Positions 1 to 9,858 of a stretch of 64,000 nt of DNA are shown here, piece by piece (the stretch's first letter is position 1; every line of letters begins with the position of its first letter). The position numbers were made by a program, and so were the translations under genes. Source of the stretch: Terripilifer ovatus (GTDB taxonomy: Bacteria > Pseudomonadota > Alphaproteobacteria > Rhizobiales > Beijerinckiaceae); the NCBI GenBank assembly GCA_029222685.1, contig JARHVB010000006.1, positions 80,445 to 144,444 on the forward strand, written 5' to 3'. The notes beneath the pieces were generated by a model that searched no databases, was not told where the DNA came from, and was given only the letters and a program-made list of their open reading frames with translations.

Positions 1-209
1 TCGACTTGCGTGCAGTTGAAGTGGGAATAATTGTTACCCGCTGTTCCGAGCTTCAATCACTTGTTGACGAACTCGGACGTGGCAGTAGTTATGGTCAATC
101 CACAACACACATGGGAAAATTGTTGCCAAAAATCGAAGGTGGTGGCGGAGGTGGCTGTCCAATCATCGTGTTTGGCATTAGTCGCAAACTCTACGACAAG
201 GACGCTTAG
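1..209 (+). CDS. BglII/BstYI-family type II restriction endonuclease, C-terminal fragment (5' end outside window)
   Basis: The first 209 bases read as an open frame ending in TAG at 207-209, with no start inside the window that could begin a whole protein. The roughly 68 visible residues carry a pattern I associate with the C-terminus of BglII/BstYI-type endonucleases: a hydrophobic strand (VEVGIIVTR), a TTHMGKLLP block, then a glycine run followed by CPIIVFGI. These enzymes cut palindromic sites such as RGATCY or AGATCT as dimers. The stop lies directly against the stop of the convergent MT-A70 methyltransferase, which fits a cognate restriction-modification pair. Base composition is clearly more AT-rich than in the genes after position 1050. 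Family assignment is from remembered motifs only, and the catalytic core lies upstream of the window. Confidence 0.72.
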   Translation, partial: DLRAVEVGIIVTRCSELQSLVDELGRGSSYGQSTTHMGKLLPKIEGGGGGGCPIIVFGISRKLYDKDA

Positions 210-863
210 CTATTCCGCTGCTACGCGATGTGCTTGCGAATGATTTGCGTAAGTATCCCAAGAAGGTTGATAGTTTTCGTCAGCCTGATTGCCCCACACC
301 GTCCATTTCGGTCGCGCGCCGCGCGCGAAGAGTTCTAGATATGGACCTGGCGAACAAGCTTCGATGATGTCGTACTGTTCATCGGGCTTGCGGCTGTGTT
401 CGCGCTTACGCGTGCCGAGTAGATTGACTTGCGTCCGGCCCGGAGCAAGGGTTCTCGCATTCTTGCCCCGAACGCCGAACAGAATAACTTCCGTGACGTT
501 GCGAAAATAGAATCCAACACCGCGTCCATCGGAGCCGCCATCTTTGCGGATCTTATGCCAGATGATGTTTGATTTGTATTGGAAGCCCCAGGCACGCAAG
601 ACTTCGATGCCTTCAGGCAAAAGCGCGTTTGGGACCCACAAATAAAGGTGCGCGGTATCAGCCGCCACACTCGACACGGGAAGCGCCTTTATATCGTCGA
701 GTGTCATCGTTCCGTATCGGTTGAGACGCCGATGCTCCGGGGCGACTTTTCCTGTCTTGTTCTGAAATTGCCATGGTGGATCAGCCAAGATCGTCTTGAA
801 TTTACGGCTCTTTACGACCTTCAAGAGATCCTCGGAAGCAGCGTGATGCAAGGATGTCTCCAT
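210..863 (-). CDS. MT-A70 family DNA adenine N6-methyltransferase (probable partner of the BglII/BstYI-type nuclease)
   Basis: 217 residues. An ILADPPW block near residue 25 is the DPPW catalytic/SAM motif of MT-A70-type adenine N6-methyltransferases. It is followed by family features such as HLYLWVPNALLPEG, GRGVGFYFRNVTEVILFGVRGK and a C-terminal LELFARG block. Bacterial and phage members methylate adenine in DNA. The tail-to-tail arrangement with the endonuclease fragment (stops at 209 and 210) suggests that it protects the host from that enzyme. The start at 863 gives METSLHHAASEDLL, and the first alternative is far inside the fold. Composition is AT-rich compared with the chromosome to its right, a sign of transfer. 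Target specificity cannot be read from the sequence. Confidence 0.85.
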   Translation of the reverse strand: METSLHHAASEDLLKVVKSRKFKTILADPPWQFQNKTGKVAPEHRRLNRYGTMTLDDIKALPVSSVAADTAHLYLWVPNALLPEGIEVLRAWGFQYKSNIIWHKIRKDGGSDGRGVGFYFRNVTEVILFGVRGKNARTLAPGRTQVNLLGTRKREHSRKPDEQYDIIEACSPGPYLELFARGARPKWTVWGNQADENYQPSWDTYANHSQAHRVAAE

Positions 864-921
864 TGGCGAATCAATTCTCTAAATGTCGATGTTTAGGCGT
901 CGACAATCAATGAATTAGGTA

Positions 922-940
922 TAGAACATATAGAGAACAT
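922..940 (-). promoter_or_regulatory. Direct repeat upstream of the methyltransferase (possible operator)
   Basis: Two near-identical blocks, TAGAACATA and TAGAGAACAT, lie head to tail about 60 bp upstream of the methyltransferase start in an AT-rich stretch. Short direct repeats in this place could be an operator. No C-protein gene is visible, so the role is a guess. Confidence 0.25.
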
Positions 941-1007
941 TTTTAGCTGCGTCCGTCAAGCCGCTGCAGAGCGCGCGCAAGCATGGCGGCCTCCCTCATC
1001 GCTTAAC

Positions 1008-1043
1008 ACGACGCCCTTTCTTCCGCGGAAGAATGGGCGTCGT
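1008..1043. terminator. Near-perfect 36-bp palindrome at the restriction-modification island edge; possible terminator of the copper gene
   Basis: Left arm ACGACGCCCTTTCTTCCG pairs with right arm CGGAAGAATGGGCGTCGT with one mismatch and no spacer. It lies just past the stop of the minus-strand DUF1775/PCuAC gene, so it may terminate that transcript, but only a short T tract follows on that strand. It also sits at the sharp composition change between the AT-rich restriction-modification segment and the GC-rich chromosome. Confidence 0.45.
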
Positions 1044-1056
1044 TCAGTTGAACGGA

Positions 1057-2016
1057 CTAATGCTGATGGCCGGCGTGTCCGTCCATGTTCATGCCGCCCA
1101 TGTCCATGTCACCCATGCCGCTCTTTGCTGCGGCTGGTGCGCTCGACGCGCCGATGGGACTCACCGCCCAGTCGAGGGTCAGCGTGCCGGCCTTCTCGAA
1201 GACCAGCGTGCCGTGGATCGGCTTGCCTTGCACGATCGGCTCTTTCAACTGCTGGAACATGATGTGATAGCCGGCGGGCTTGAGTTCGACGGTGGCGCCC
1301 GGCGCGATTTCGAGGCCGTTGGGAAGCTGGCGCATTCTCATGACGCCGTTGTCCATGCTCATCTCATGCAATTCGACCTTGCCCGAGAGGGGGAAGGTGC
1401 CGCCGATGAGCCGGTCGGGCTCGGTTCCGGTGTTGGTGATCTTGAGATAGCCGCCGCCGACCGGCGCGCCCTTCGGCGTCGCGCGCACCCACGGCGTCGA
1501 GACCTTGATCTTGCCGATCGTATAGTCCGTGCTCTGGGCCATTGCAGTGGCTGCCACGCGGAGCACCGGCGCCCATTGCGCCGAGCCTTTCTCACACTCC
1601 TGAACGGTGGGGAAAGATAGTGTCGTGCCGTCCTTCAGATCGGGAGCCAGCGAACCTGCGAGGATAAACTCGTCGTAGTTGTCGTCGGGCAGTTTGCCGC
1701 CGCTCCAGGTGATTTCCTTGACGCCTTCGGTGATCCTGCTGCCGTGCTCGCTGTAGGTCTTGCCGTAGGCGCCTTTGAGCGTCGTCAGTGTCCAGCCGGG
1801 TTTCGGCATCGGTTTCACCGAAAAGAGGCCTTCGGGAATTTGCACGCGAATCGAAGTCGTGGCGGAGCCGCCGCAGCCATGGGGCACGCGCAAGACGGCC
1901 TTGTAGCCCGAACCAGCCTTGGCCTCGCGCTGTTCCAGCGTGATGTGGGCGAGCGCCGCCGTCTGGCAGGCGAGCAGAAGAGTGGCGGCAGAAGCCGCGA
2001 TGTGAACGGTTTTCAT
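1057..2016 (-). CDS. DUF1775 (YcnI-like)-PCu(A)C fusion, periplasmic copper-binding protein
   Basis: 319 residues with a Sec signal peptide (MKTVHIAASAATLLLACQTAALA) that cleaves before His24. A free N-terminal His is the copper ligand of YcnI/DUF1775 domains. Residues ~24-160 form the DUF1775 domain. Residues ~165-290 form a PCu(A)C domain with the expected ligand set: H217 and M219, a Met pair at 226/228, and H251 and M253. The tail is rich in Met and His and ends in HAGHQH, a likely extra metal site. PCu(A)C proteins hand Cu(I) to the CuA site of cytochrome oxidase, and YcnI-type proteins bind Cu(II). Having both on one chain suggests copper acquisition or transfer in the periplasm. The next gene upstream on the same strand encodes a small secreted protein. 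Confidence 0.88.
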   Translation of the reverse strand: MKTVHIAASAATLLLACQTAALAHITLEQREAKAGSGYKAVLRVPHGCGGSATTSIRVQIPEGLFSVKPMPKPGWTLTTLKGAYGKTYSEHGSRITEGVKEITWSGGKLPDDNYDEFILAGSLAPDLKDGTTLSFPTVQECEKGSAQWAPVLRVAATAMAQSTDYTIGKIKVSTPWVRATPKGAPVGGGYLKITNTGTEPDRLIGGTFPLSGKVELHEMSMDNGVMRMRQLPNGLEIAPGATVELKPAGYHIMFQQLKEPIVQGKPIHGTLVFEKAGTLTLDWAVSPIGASSAPAAAKSGMGDMDMGGMNMDGHAGHQH

Positions 2017-2070
2017 GGATTATGGTCCTGAATAGCGATGGATGGCCGGCGAGCCGGCCTTTCGGGATGC

Positions 2071-2475
2071 TTAGGAGAACAAGCGATCCATCGCCGGAGG
2101 GCCACGCACGGGCGCGCCTTCGCGGCCGGTCACAGAGGGCTGAATACCCGAGCGGTCAGAGTCCGGCGGCTCGGCAAAGGTAATGACGCGCTCTGGCGCG
2201 TCGAAGGAAAGGGCGGCGGCGCCGAAGGCCACCGGATGCATGCAGGCCGCCGGGCACTGGGTCGTGCCGTCATGGCCGGAATGATAGGGCGGCGGCTGGT
2301 CGGGGCTGCCTGACCAGTCGGACAGGCAGATGACGCCGACACCTGCCGGCAGGCTCGAGGCTGCGGCGCTGCGCGTGACGGCGTCGACGAAGCCCATCGC
2401 CAGCATGGCGTGGATCGCCAGGATGGCCAGTCCCAGGCGCAGGGATGTCAGGCGAAAGGCAAAAGCGCGGCGCAT
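2071..2475 (-). CDS. Small secreted protein, DUF2946-like (copper-associated)
   Basis: 134 residues. An N-terminal hydrophobic helix (about residues 12-35) could be a signal peptide or anchor. It is followed by a cysteine- and histidine-bearing segment with CLSDW, PYHSGHDG and QCPAACMHP. The short length, the leader, the Cys/His cluster and the position 54 bp upstream of the copper protein on the same strand resemble the DUF2946 family, which often accompanies copper and TonB-dependent uptake genes. I could not identify a definite domain. A role in metal handling is inferred from context. Confidence 0.5.
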   Translation of the reverse strand: MRRAFAFRLTSLRLGLAILAIHAMLAMGFVDAVTRSAAASSLPAGVGVICLSDWSGSPDQPPPYHSGHDGTTQCPAACMHPVAFGAAALSFDAPERVITFAEPPDSDRSGIQPSVTGREGAPVRGPPAMDRLFS

Positions 2476-2558
2476 GGCGCATTCCCGCCACGAGCCGCGG
2501 GCCGCGTCAAGAGCGCGGCCCGCGAGGCTTCACGTCATGGTGTCGCGGCTGTGACGCC

Positions 2559-4211
<1,653 letters not shown>

Positions 4212-4422
4212 AGGCGTCATATCCTGTTGGTTGGGAACTGGAATTTGCGAGCGTTGTAGCGACGTGCCGCCTGCGGGTCCAGCGCTGTCGCGGCAGCGCG
4301 GCCGGCTGCATGCCGGCATTGTCGCGAATGAGCCATATTGCGTCTATATCGGGTCGGACCCGTTATGTTAAAAGAGCGCGCAGCAGAATCTTACCTTCTT
4401 GCACCGGTCCGGGAGACATTTC

Positions 4423-6420
4423 TTGAGCGATTCCACCCAACTTCCTCCCGCAATTGATATTCAGGCCGCAAAAGCCGCGCTGACGCCGAAGCTGGACGGG
4501 CCGGAGGTTCCGGGAAGTGCGGGGCGCTATCGTCCTTATATTGCCGATGCGCCACAGGGCGCCGATGCGTTTGGCCTCGATGGGGCCCTGACCGGCCTGG
4601 CGGAACTCGCCGCCCACACCGGAACATCAGGCGCGCTGACAATCGGTGTTTTCGGGCCCGCCGGGTCGGGCAAGAGTTTCGCGCTCAACCGGCTGGTCGC
4701 CATGGTCGAAAGCCTGCGCGATGCGGCCGCCAAGCTCGGGCCGAAGACCCCGTTCATCTCGCGCCTGGCCGTGGCCCGGATCGATGCCGCGAAAGCCCAG
4801 GGCAATGTCGCCAATGCGCTTGCCTCCGCCATCTTCGACGCCCTCCGCAAGCCGCCGGCCGATGGCGCTTTCGCCAAATTCGCCGACGAAGTCGCCGCCG
4901 GCGCGATCGATCCGCATGCCGCCGCCAGGGTGGCCAGCGAGCGGCTGATCGAATTGCGCCGCAAGCTCGATGCCGAACGGCAGCAATTGCACGAATTGTC
5001 GGGCCGCAAGGCGCGGCTGGCCGAAACCGTTTTGTACCAGACATCCGGCTCGCGCATCGACTCCTACGCCCGCAGCAATCGCAGCCGGATCGAGAACCGT
5101 CTGCGTTCGTTCGGGTTCGACAGCGGCGATCCGGTCGCGACCTATAAGGACCTGGTGCGCGATGTCGCGGAGCGCGGTGGGTTGACCGGCCGCATCACCA
5201 CTTTCCTGCATGCCATGTGGGCGTTTCGCGGCCAGACCAAACTGCTGGTCTGGGCGGTGATCTTCTTTGTGCTCGCCTGGGCGCTGGGCCACGCAGAAGC
5301 TTCGCAACCGTCGTGGATCGCCTGGCTGCGCGGTCTGGGTGAAGGCCTGCAGCCGACGGTGAACGTCATTCAGAACAACGCAGGCTGGCTCGGCACGTTG
5401 CGCTCGCTGTGCAACTGGCTGGCGCTTGCCATGGTGGCGCTGAATGTGGTGCGGGCTTTCCGCTTCGTGTCGCCGATCTTCCGCGGCGTCAGCCATCTGC
5501 AGGCCGATATGGATGCGCGGCGGCAGGATCTCGATCATCTCGTCGCCAATCAGGCGCGGCTCGTCGACGACCTCAATACGGATGTGGAGACACAGGCGCG
5601 GCGTGCCGAGGAGGCGGAACGGATTGTCGTTGCCCAGGGCGTCCGCGCTGCCGCCATGCCGGTTTCGCCCTTCGCGGCCAAGGCCAATCCGGCCGGCGAC
5701 GGCGACGCCCGGAGTTTCCTGCGGGCGCTCGAAACCGGCTCGAAGAATGCCCATGCGCCGCAGCGCATTGTCGTCGCGATCGACAATGTCGATGCACTCG
5801 ATGGTCCGGGCGCTTTGAGCTTTCTCGATGAAGCAACGCAGGCTTTGGCGCACAGCCCGTTCGTCGCCATCGTTGCAGCCGACAGCTCGACGCTGGGCGC
5901 CAGCGCCGAGGGGCGTGCGCGGCTGTCGAAGTTGGTGCAGGCGCCGCTCAATGTGGCCAATGCGGCGCAGGTGAATTACGGAACCTTCGTCAGGGGATTG
6001 CTGAACGGCGCCGGGCGCGGCGATCCGGGCCTGCCGCTGTTCGACGCTTCGGTTTCGAGCCTTGACGTGCCGATGCGTCAGGGCGAGGCCGCGTTGCTCG
6101 AGGCGCTCTCCGACGTCGCGGGGCGGTCGCCGCGGCATGTGCTGAGGTTCATCAATATCTATCGCCTGGCGCGCTCGCGGATGGATGCCTTCGCGCCGCT
6201 GGCGATCGCGCTTGCGGTGCAGAGCGGCGGCGAGCCGGGTGATATGGCGGCACTCAAAAGCGCCGTTGTGCAAGGGCTGGAAGACGATCCGCTCAAGCTC
6301 GAAGGCGCCAGCGCGCAATTGTCCGCGGTGCTCAAGGCGACGACGAAGGGGCTGAAGAAGCCGATTTCCGTGGGGGATATGAAGCAGGCGCTGAGCGTGG
6401 CTGCGGCCTATTCCCTGTAA
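4423..6420 (+). CDS. KAP-family P-loop NTPase with internal transmembrane helices
   Basis: 665 residues from TTG at 4423, chosen because GGGAGA at 4411-4416 lies six bases upstream; no ATG fits. Walker A GPAGSGKS is at residues 78-85 and a Walker B-like IVVAIDNVDAL comes in the second half. Between them, in the usual KAP pattern, are two hydrophobic helices (LLVWAVIFFVLAWALG and LCNWLALAMVALNVV) and an Ala/Arg-rich coiled segment. KAP NTPases are STAND-like ATPases often tied to the membrane, and several take part in phage defence. In this genome the gene is followed after 18 bp by a 2OG-Fe(II) oxygenase and is probably co-transcribed with it. The substrate and role are unknown. Confidence 0.8.
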   Translation: MSDSTQLPPAIDIQAAKAALTPKLDGPEVPGSAGRYRPYIADAPQGADAFGLDGALTGLAELAAHTGTSGALTIGVFGPAGSGKSFALNRLVAMVESLRDAAAKLGPKTPFISRLAVARIDAAKAQGNVANALASAIFDALRKPPADGAFAKFADEVAAGAIDPHAAARVASERLIELRRKLDAERQQLHELSGRKARLAETVLYQTSGSRIDSYARSNRSRIENRLRSFGFDSGDPVATYKDLVRDVAERGGLTGRITTFLHAMWAFRGQTKLLVWAVIFFVLAWALGHAEASQPSWIAWLRGLGEGLQPTVNVIQNNAGWLGTLRSLCNWLALAMVALNVVRAFRFVSPIFRGVSHLQADMDARRQDLDHLVANQARLVDDLNTDVETQARRAEEAERIVVAQGVRAAAMPVSPFAAKANPAGDGDARSFLRALETGSKNAHAPQRIVVAIDNVDALDGPGALSFLDEATQALAHSPFVAIVAADSSTLGASAEGRARLSKLVQAPLNVANAAQVNYGTFVRGLLNGAGRGDPGLPLFDASVSSLDVPMRQGEAALLEALSDVAGRSPRHVLRFINIYRLARSRMDAFAPLAIALAVQSGGEPGDMAALKSAVVQGLEDDPLKLEGASAQLSAVLKATTKGLKKPISVGDMKQALSVAAAYSL

Positions 6421-6438
6421 GTCTGCACTGGATATGTC

Positions 6439-7077
6439 ATGACCTATCTCAATTACGACCGACTCGACCGGACGCCGCTGCAGAGCGATCCTTATGATTA
6501 TCTGATCGTCGAGGATTTCATCACGCCGGAGCTGTTCGCCAAAGTCAGCGACGATTTTCCGGACGTGCCCGGCCCCGGATCGCATCCGCCGTCGGAATTG
6601 AAGATCGAGGGCGCTTTCGCCGACCTGATGGCGGAACTCGATGGCGACAGATTCCGGCAGGCGATCGAGGACAAGTTCGGCATCGATCTCACCGGTCGCC
6701 CGACCATGTATACGGTGCGTGGCTTCGTGCGCGATACCGATGGGGAAATCCATACGGATTCCCGCACCAAGATCATCACCGTCCTGCTCTACATGAACCC
6801 GAAGTGGGAGGCCGACGGCGGGCGCCTGCGGGTGCTGCGCTCCGGCGACGATCTCGAAGCCTATGCGGCCGAAGTACCACCCTATGGCGGCACCCTGCTG
6901 GCGTTCCGCCGTTCCGACAATTCATGGCACGGCCACAAGCCGTCTTCCGGCCCGCGCCGGGCGATCCAGCTCAACTGGGTTCTCGATCAGAACGTCGTCG
7001 ATCGTGAGCAGAGCCGTCACCGCTGGTCGACCCGCTTCAAGAAAGTGAAAGCCGCGATTCTGCCGCACGCGGGCTGA
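6439..7077 (+). CDS. 2-oxoglutarate/Fe(II)-dependent oxygenase
   Basis: 212 residues. The double-stranded beta-helix signature is present: H105-x-D107 (EIHTDSR), a distal His in SWHGHKP (164-166) and a 2OG-binding Arg in GPRRAIQLNW (~173-174). The GGRLRVL and GGTLLAF strands fit the family of prolyl-hydroxylase-like or uncharacterised bacterial 2OG oxygenases. The enzyme should hydroxylate a small molecule or a protein side chain. The KAP NTPase ends 18 bp upstream on the same strand, so the two are likely one unit. No substrate can be named from the sequence. Confidence 0.85.
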   Translation: MTYLNYDRLDRTPLQSDPYDYLIVEDFITPELFAKVSDDFPDVPGPGSHPPSELKIEGAFADLMAELDGDRFRQAIEDKFGIDLTGRPTMYTVRGFVRDTDGEIHTDSRTKIITVLLYMNPKWEADGGRLRVLRSGDDLEAYAAEVPPYGGTLLAFRRSDNSWHGHKPSSGPRRAIQLNWVLDQNVVDREQSRHRWSTRFKKVKAAILPHAG

Positions 7078-7086
7078 ACGAGGAGA

Positions 7087-7129
7087 CACCCTCATCCGAC
7101 CCTTGCGATGCGAGGGTCGGATGAGGGTG
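7087..7129. terminator. 17-bp perfect stem with 9-nt loop between convergent genes
   Basis: CACCCTCATCCGACCCT at 7087-7103 pairs perfectly with AGGGTCGGATGAGGGTG at 7113-7129, and a short CCTTTCT run follows on the plus strand. It lies between the stop of the 2OG oxygenase and the last codons of opgC, so it probably ends transcription in one or both directions. The CCTCATCC core is typical of repeated intergenic palindromes in Hyphomicrobiales. Confidence 0.6.
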
Positions 7130-8318
7130 GCCTTTCTGATGATACGCCTTGCGCCGTGTGTTGATCGGCGCGTGTTCTCGCTGCGCGCCACGGCGTCGAC
7201 TTGAACCAGCCGACAATGAAGGCCGCCGCGGTGAGCACCGCCATGCCGAGCAGATTGACGGCCGTCGTGGTGAAGAAGCCGCGGCCGAGCCAGTCGAGCA
7301 GCATGCCGCAGGCCTGCGACATGAATAGCCCGGTCAGGAAAACCGCCAGCGTCTGCTGGCCGACGCGCCGCATCAACTCGGTGAACGGGCCGGACAGGCG
7401 CCGTCCGCCTTCGCCGACGGCGATCCAGGCCAGATAGGCGGTGGCGAGAAAGTGCAGATAGCGGAGCGGTCCATAGCTCGTCTTGCTGTTCCATTCCGCC
7501 AGGGTGCGATAGGCGCCATCGAGGCCGATCGAGGCGCCCCAGCCGCCATCGCAGGCGAACATCAACTGACAGGACGGCGGGACCAGGGCGACGACGAGAG
7601 CGATCGCGGCGATGATGAGCCGTCTGTCCACGGGCGGGGCAGGCAGCCAGCCGCGCATGAAGCCGAAGCCGGTGAAAAAGATCAGCGCCCAGCCGAGCGG
7701 ATTGAAATACCACATCCGCCCGGTTGTCGGATCGGCGACGAGATTGACGCCGAAGACATTGGCCGAGACCCACAGCGCCAGAACGAAAGCCGCGACGAGC
7801 CAGCGGTTGACGGCTGCCAGCGCCATGATGATGGGGATCATCGCCAGCAGCAGGAGATACATCGGCAGGATGTCGAACCAGTCGGGGATATACGTCAGCG
7901 TCGCCAGCCTGGCGAAATTGCCCTGCACGTCGGCAAAGAACGGATCGAGGCCCATGCGCTCGCTGGTGTAAAAATGCGTTCCGGTCCAGCGGTCGGCGGC
8001 GACGGCGAGAGAAACGACAACGACGAACGAGCCGATATGCGCCCAATAGACCTGCCAGACCCGGTGGAGGATGCGCGCGGCGCCCATCAGCCAGCCGCGC
8101 GCGGCGAAGACGCCGCCGAAGGCGATGGCCGACGCCATGCCCGAACAGAAGACGAAAAGATCGGCGGCATCGCTGAAACCGAACCGCGCCGGGATCCATT
8201 CCGCCCACAGATTTTCGGGCATGTGCGCGACCAGAATGATGAACATGCCGACGCCGCGAAAGAAATCGAGACGCGGGTCCCTGATCCTGGCCTTCGGCTG
8301 CATCGCAATGCTGGTCAT
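7092..8318 (-). CDS. opgC: OpgC-domain membrane acyltransferase (succinyl transfer to periplasmic glucans)
   Basis: 408 residues starting MTSIAMQPK. The block RDPRLDFFRGVGMFIILVAH opens the OpgC fold, with the conserved His at the end of the first helix. About ten hydrophobic helices follow, with the SDAADLFVFCSG motif characteristic of OpgC proteins. OpgC adds succinyl groups to osmoregulated periplasmic or cyclic beta-glucans at the inner membrane. The last codons run through the strong hairpin shared with the convergent oxygenase gene. No glucan synthase gene is nearby, so the target glucan is presumed to be made elsewhere. Confidence 0.85.
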   Translation of the reverse strand: MTSIAMQPKARIRDPRLDFFRGVGMFIILVAHMPENLWAEWIPARFGFSDAADLFVFCSGMASAIAFGGVFAARGWLMGAARILHRVWQVYWAHIGSFVVVVSLAVAADRWTGTHFYTSERMGLDPFFADVQGNFARLATLTYIPDWFDILPMYLLLLAMIPIIMALAAVNRWLVAAFVLALWVSANVFGVNLVADPTTGRMWYFNPLGWALIFFTGFGFMRGWLPAPPVDRRLIIAAIALVVALVPPSCQLMFACDGGWGASIGLDGAYRTLAEWNSKTSYGPLRYLHFLATAYLAWIAVGEGGRRLSGPFTELMRRVGQQTLAVFLTGLFMSQACGMLLDWLGRGFFTTTAVNLLGMAVLTAAAFIVGWFKSTPWRAARTRADQHTAQGVSSERPPSSDPRIARVG

Positions 8319-8403
8319 CTGACGGTTCCAGACATGCTTATGTCAATGACATGGCTCTCAAAAGGCATCAAGACGCGCCCTATCACGAATGCTTGTGCCG
8401 CCG

Positions 8404-9858
8404 TCAGGCCACGGCGTGGGCCTTTAACTCAAATGTCTGCGAATGCGGATGAAGGCGGGCGAGCACCGCGCGGGAGAAGCGATCCTGCGATCTGATCGTA
8501 TGCCGGAAGGCGAGCAGCTTCTGTGCCAGACTTTTCGCGCCGGCGTCGGCCGCGAAGCCGATCAGCGTCCGCAGGAAGACGTCGCGCTGGGCGTGGCTGC
8601 CGCCCAACTGTTGCATGCGGCCGGTCAATCGTCCGAATTCAGCGCCGATCATTCCGGCGGCATGCGCGCTTTCCAGGGCCTCGGCGAGGGGAATGCCGAT
8701 GTCGCGCGCGACTCTGCCCTGATCGCTGGGGCTGGCTGCGCACAGGCGCAGGCGATCGATCAGTTGTCGCGCTCCCTTTGCATCGCCAAAGGCCAGCAGG
8801 GCGAGCAGATCGTGCAGGGAGGCGAAAACAAGTTGGGTATCGCCGATCCGCTGTCGTGCACCCTCTGCGAGAACGGCCAGGCGGTCGCCGACATCGACGC
8901 CGTCCTGGCGCAGTCTCCACAGCAGCGAAATGGCATTGGCGATGTCGCGGAAATCCGACGATGGCTGCGGATAGATTTCGCGATCATAAAGCTCGAGGAC
9001 TTTCGCTTGGCGTCCGAGCGTCAGGTGCAGCAATGCGAGATGCCAGCTCATGTGAAAGCGAAAGTTGTTGGCGTGCGACCAGGAGCTGCGTGTCTGTTCG
9101 AGCCAGGCGATCCCTTCAACCAGCCGCCCGCCAGTTTCAAAGACATGCGCCAGCGCGTGCTGGGCCCAGACATCGTCGGGCTGATGCGCCAAAGCCTGGC
9201 GCGCCATCCGTTCGGCGGCGCTGCTTTCGCCGCTCTCTCCGAGGACGAAGGCATGACAGCCAAGAACAAACCCATAGCCTGGGGCGGATTCATCCCATGT
9301 GCGCAAGGCGCGGGCTGAAGCGTGCAGCATTCCGGCCTGATCGCCGGCCATAAAGCGCAGGGCATGGGCGAGTTTGAACGACAGCAAATCCGGCCGTGCT
9401 GCATCCGCTGCTTCCAGGCGGTCCGCCGCGCCGCGCCATTGGCCACCGGCGGCCAGGCGCAGGCTTTCGCACAGTCTGATCTCGAAAGCCGTGGCGCGGC
9501 GTCCCTGAATGGCTTTGTCCAGTCGGGCCGAGATCTCACAGGCGCGCAGCGCCGGGCCGGCCCGTCCCTGCAGGACATTGATGAAGCCTTGCAGCGCATG
9601 AGCGGCCGGCAGTTCAGGGTCGAGCACCAGGGCGTTGACCAGCGTTTCGGTCGTTTCGGGCCGGTGCGCGGCGAAATGGAATGTCGTGTCCGCAAACAGC
9701 GAGACGGCGCATTCGTCCATGCTGGAATGTTGTCCGGAATATCGATCGGCGATAGCTTTTTCCGATCCCACGGATCGGAAAGGCGTGTCTCGTTTATTCA
9801 ACGAGCGCATTTTCTTCACGCGGACCGGCGTCCGCTTCGCTTGAAAATGCGCTGCCAT
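8404..9858 (-). CDS. TTC38-type tetratricopeptide repeat protein
   Basis: 484 residues, mostly helical pairs. The central section (GYGFVLGCHAFVLGESG, then DDVWAQHALAHVFETGGR and NNFRFHMSWHLALLHL) is typical of the TTC38 family found in bacteria and animals. There is no signal peptide or membrane segment, so it is probably cytosolic. Function is unknown for the family. The true start may be downstream, since the first ~45 residues are basic and unlike the rest; an ATG at the SSMDECAVSLF segment is an alternative. It stands alone between opgC and the esterase gene. Confidence 0.75.
   Translation of the reverse strand: MAAHFQAKRTPVRVKKMRSLNKRDTPFRSVGSEKAIADRYSGQHSSMDECAVSLFADTTFHFAAHRPETTETLVNALVLDPELPAAHALQGFINVLQGRAGPALRACEISARLDKAIQGRRATAFEIRLCESLRLAAGGQWRGAADRLEAADAARPDLLSFKLAHALRFMAGDQAGMLHASARALRTWDESAPGYGFVLGCHAFVLGESGESSAAERMARQALAHQPDDVWAQHALAHVFETGGRLVEGIAWLEQTRSSWSHANNFRFHMSWHLALLHLTLGRQAKVLELYDREIYPQPSSDFRDIANAISLLWRLRQDGVDVGDRLAVLAEGARQRIGDTQLVFASLHDLLALLAFGDAKGARQLIDRLRLCAASPSDQGRVARDIGIPLAEALESAHAAGMIGAEFGRLTGRMQQLGGSHAQRDVFLRTLIGFAADAGAKSLAQKLLAFRHTIRSQDRFSRAVLARLHPHSQTFELKAHAVA

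Noticed and set aside
4627..6753. 708-residue minus-strand open frame
   Set aside because: Antisense of the KAP NTPase and oxygenase genes; Arg- and His-rich composition and no recognisable motif.
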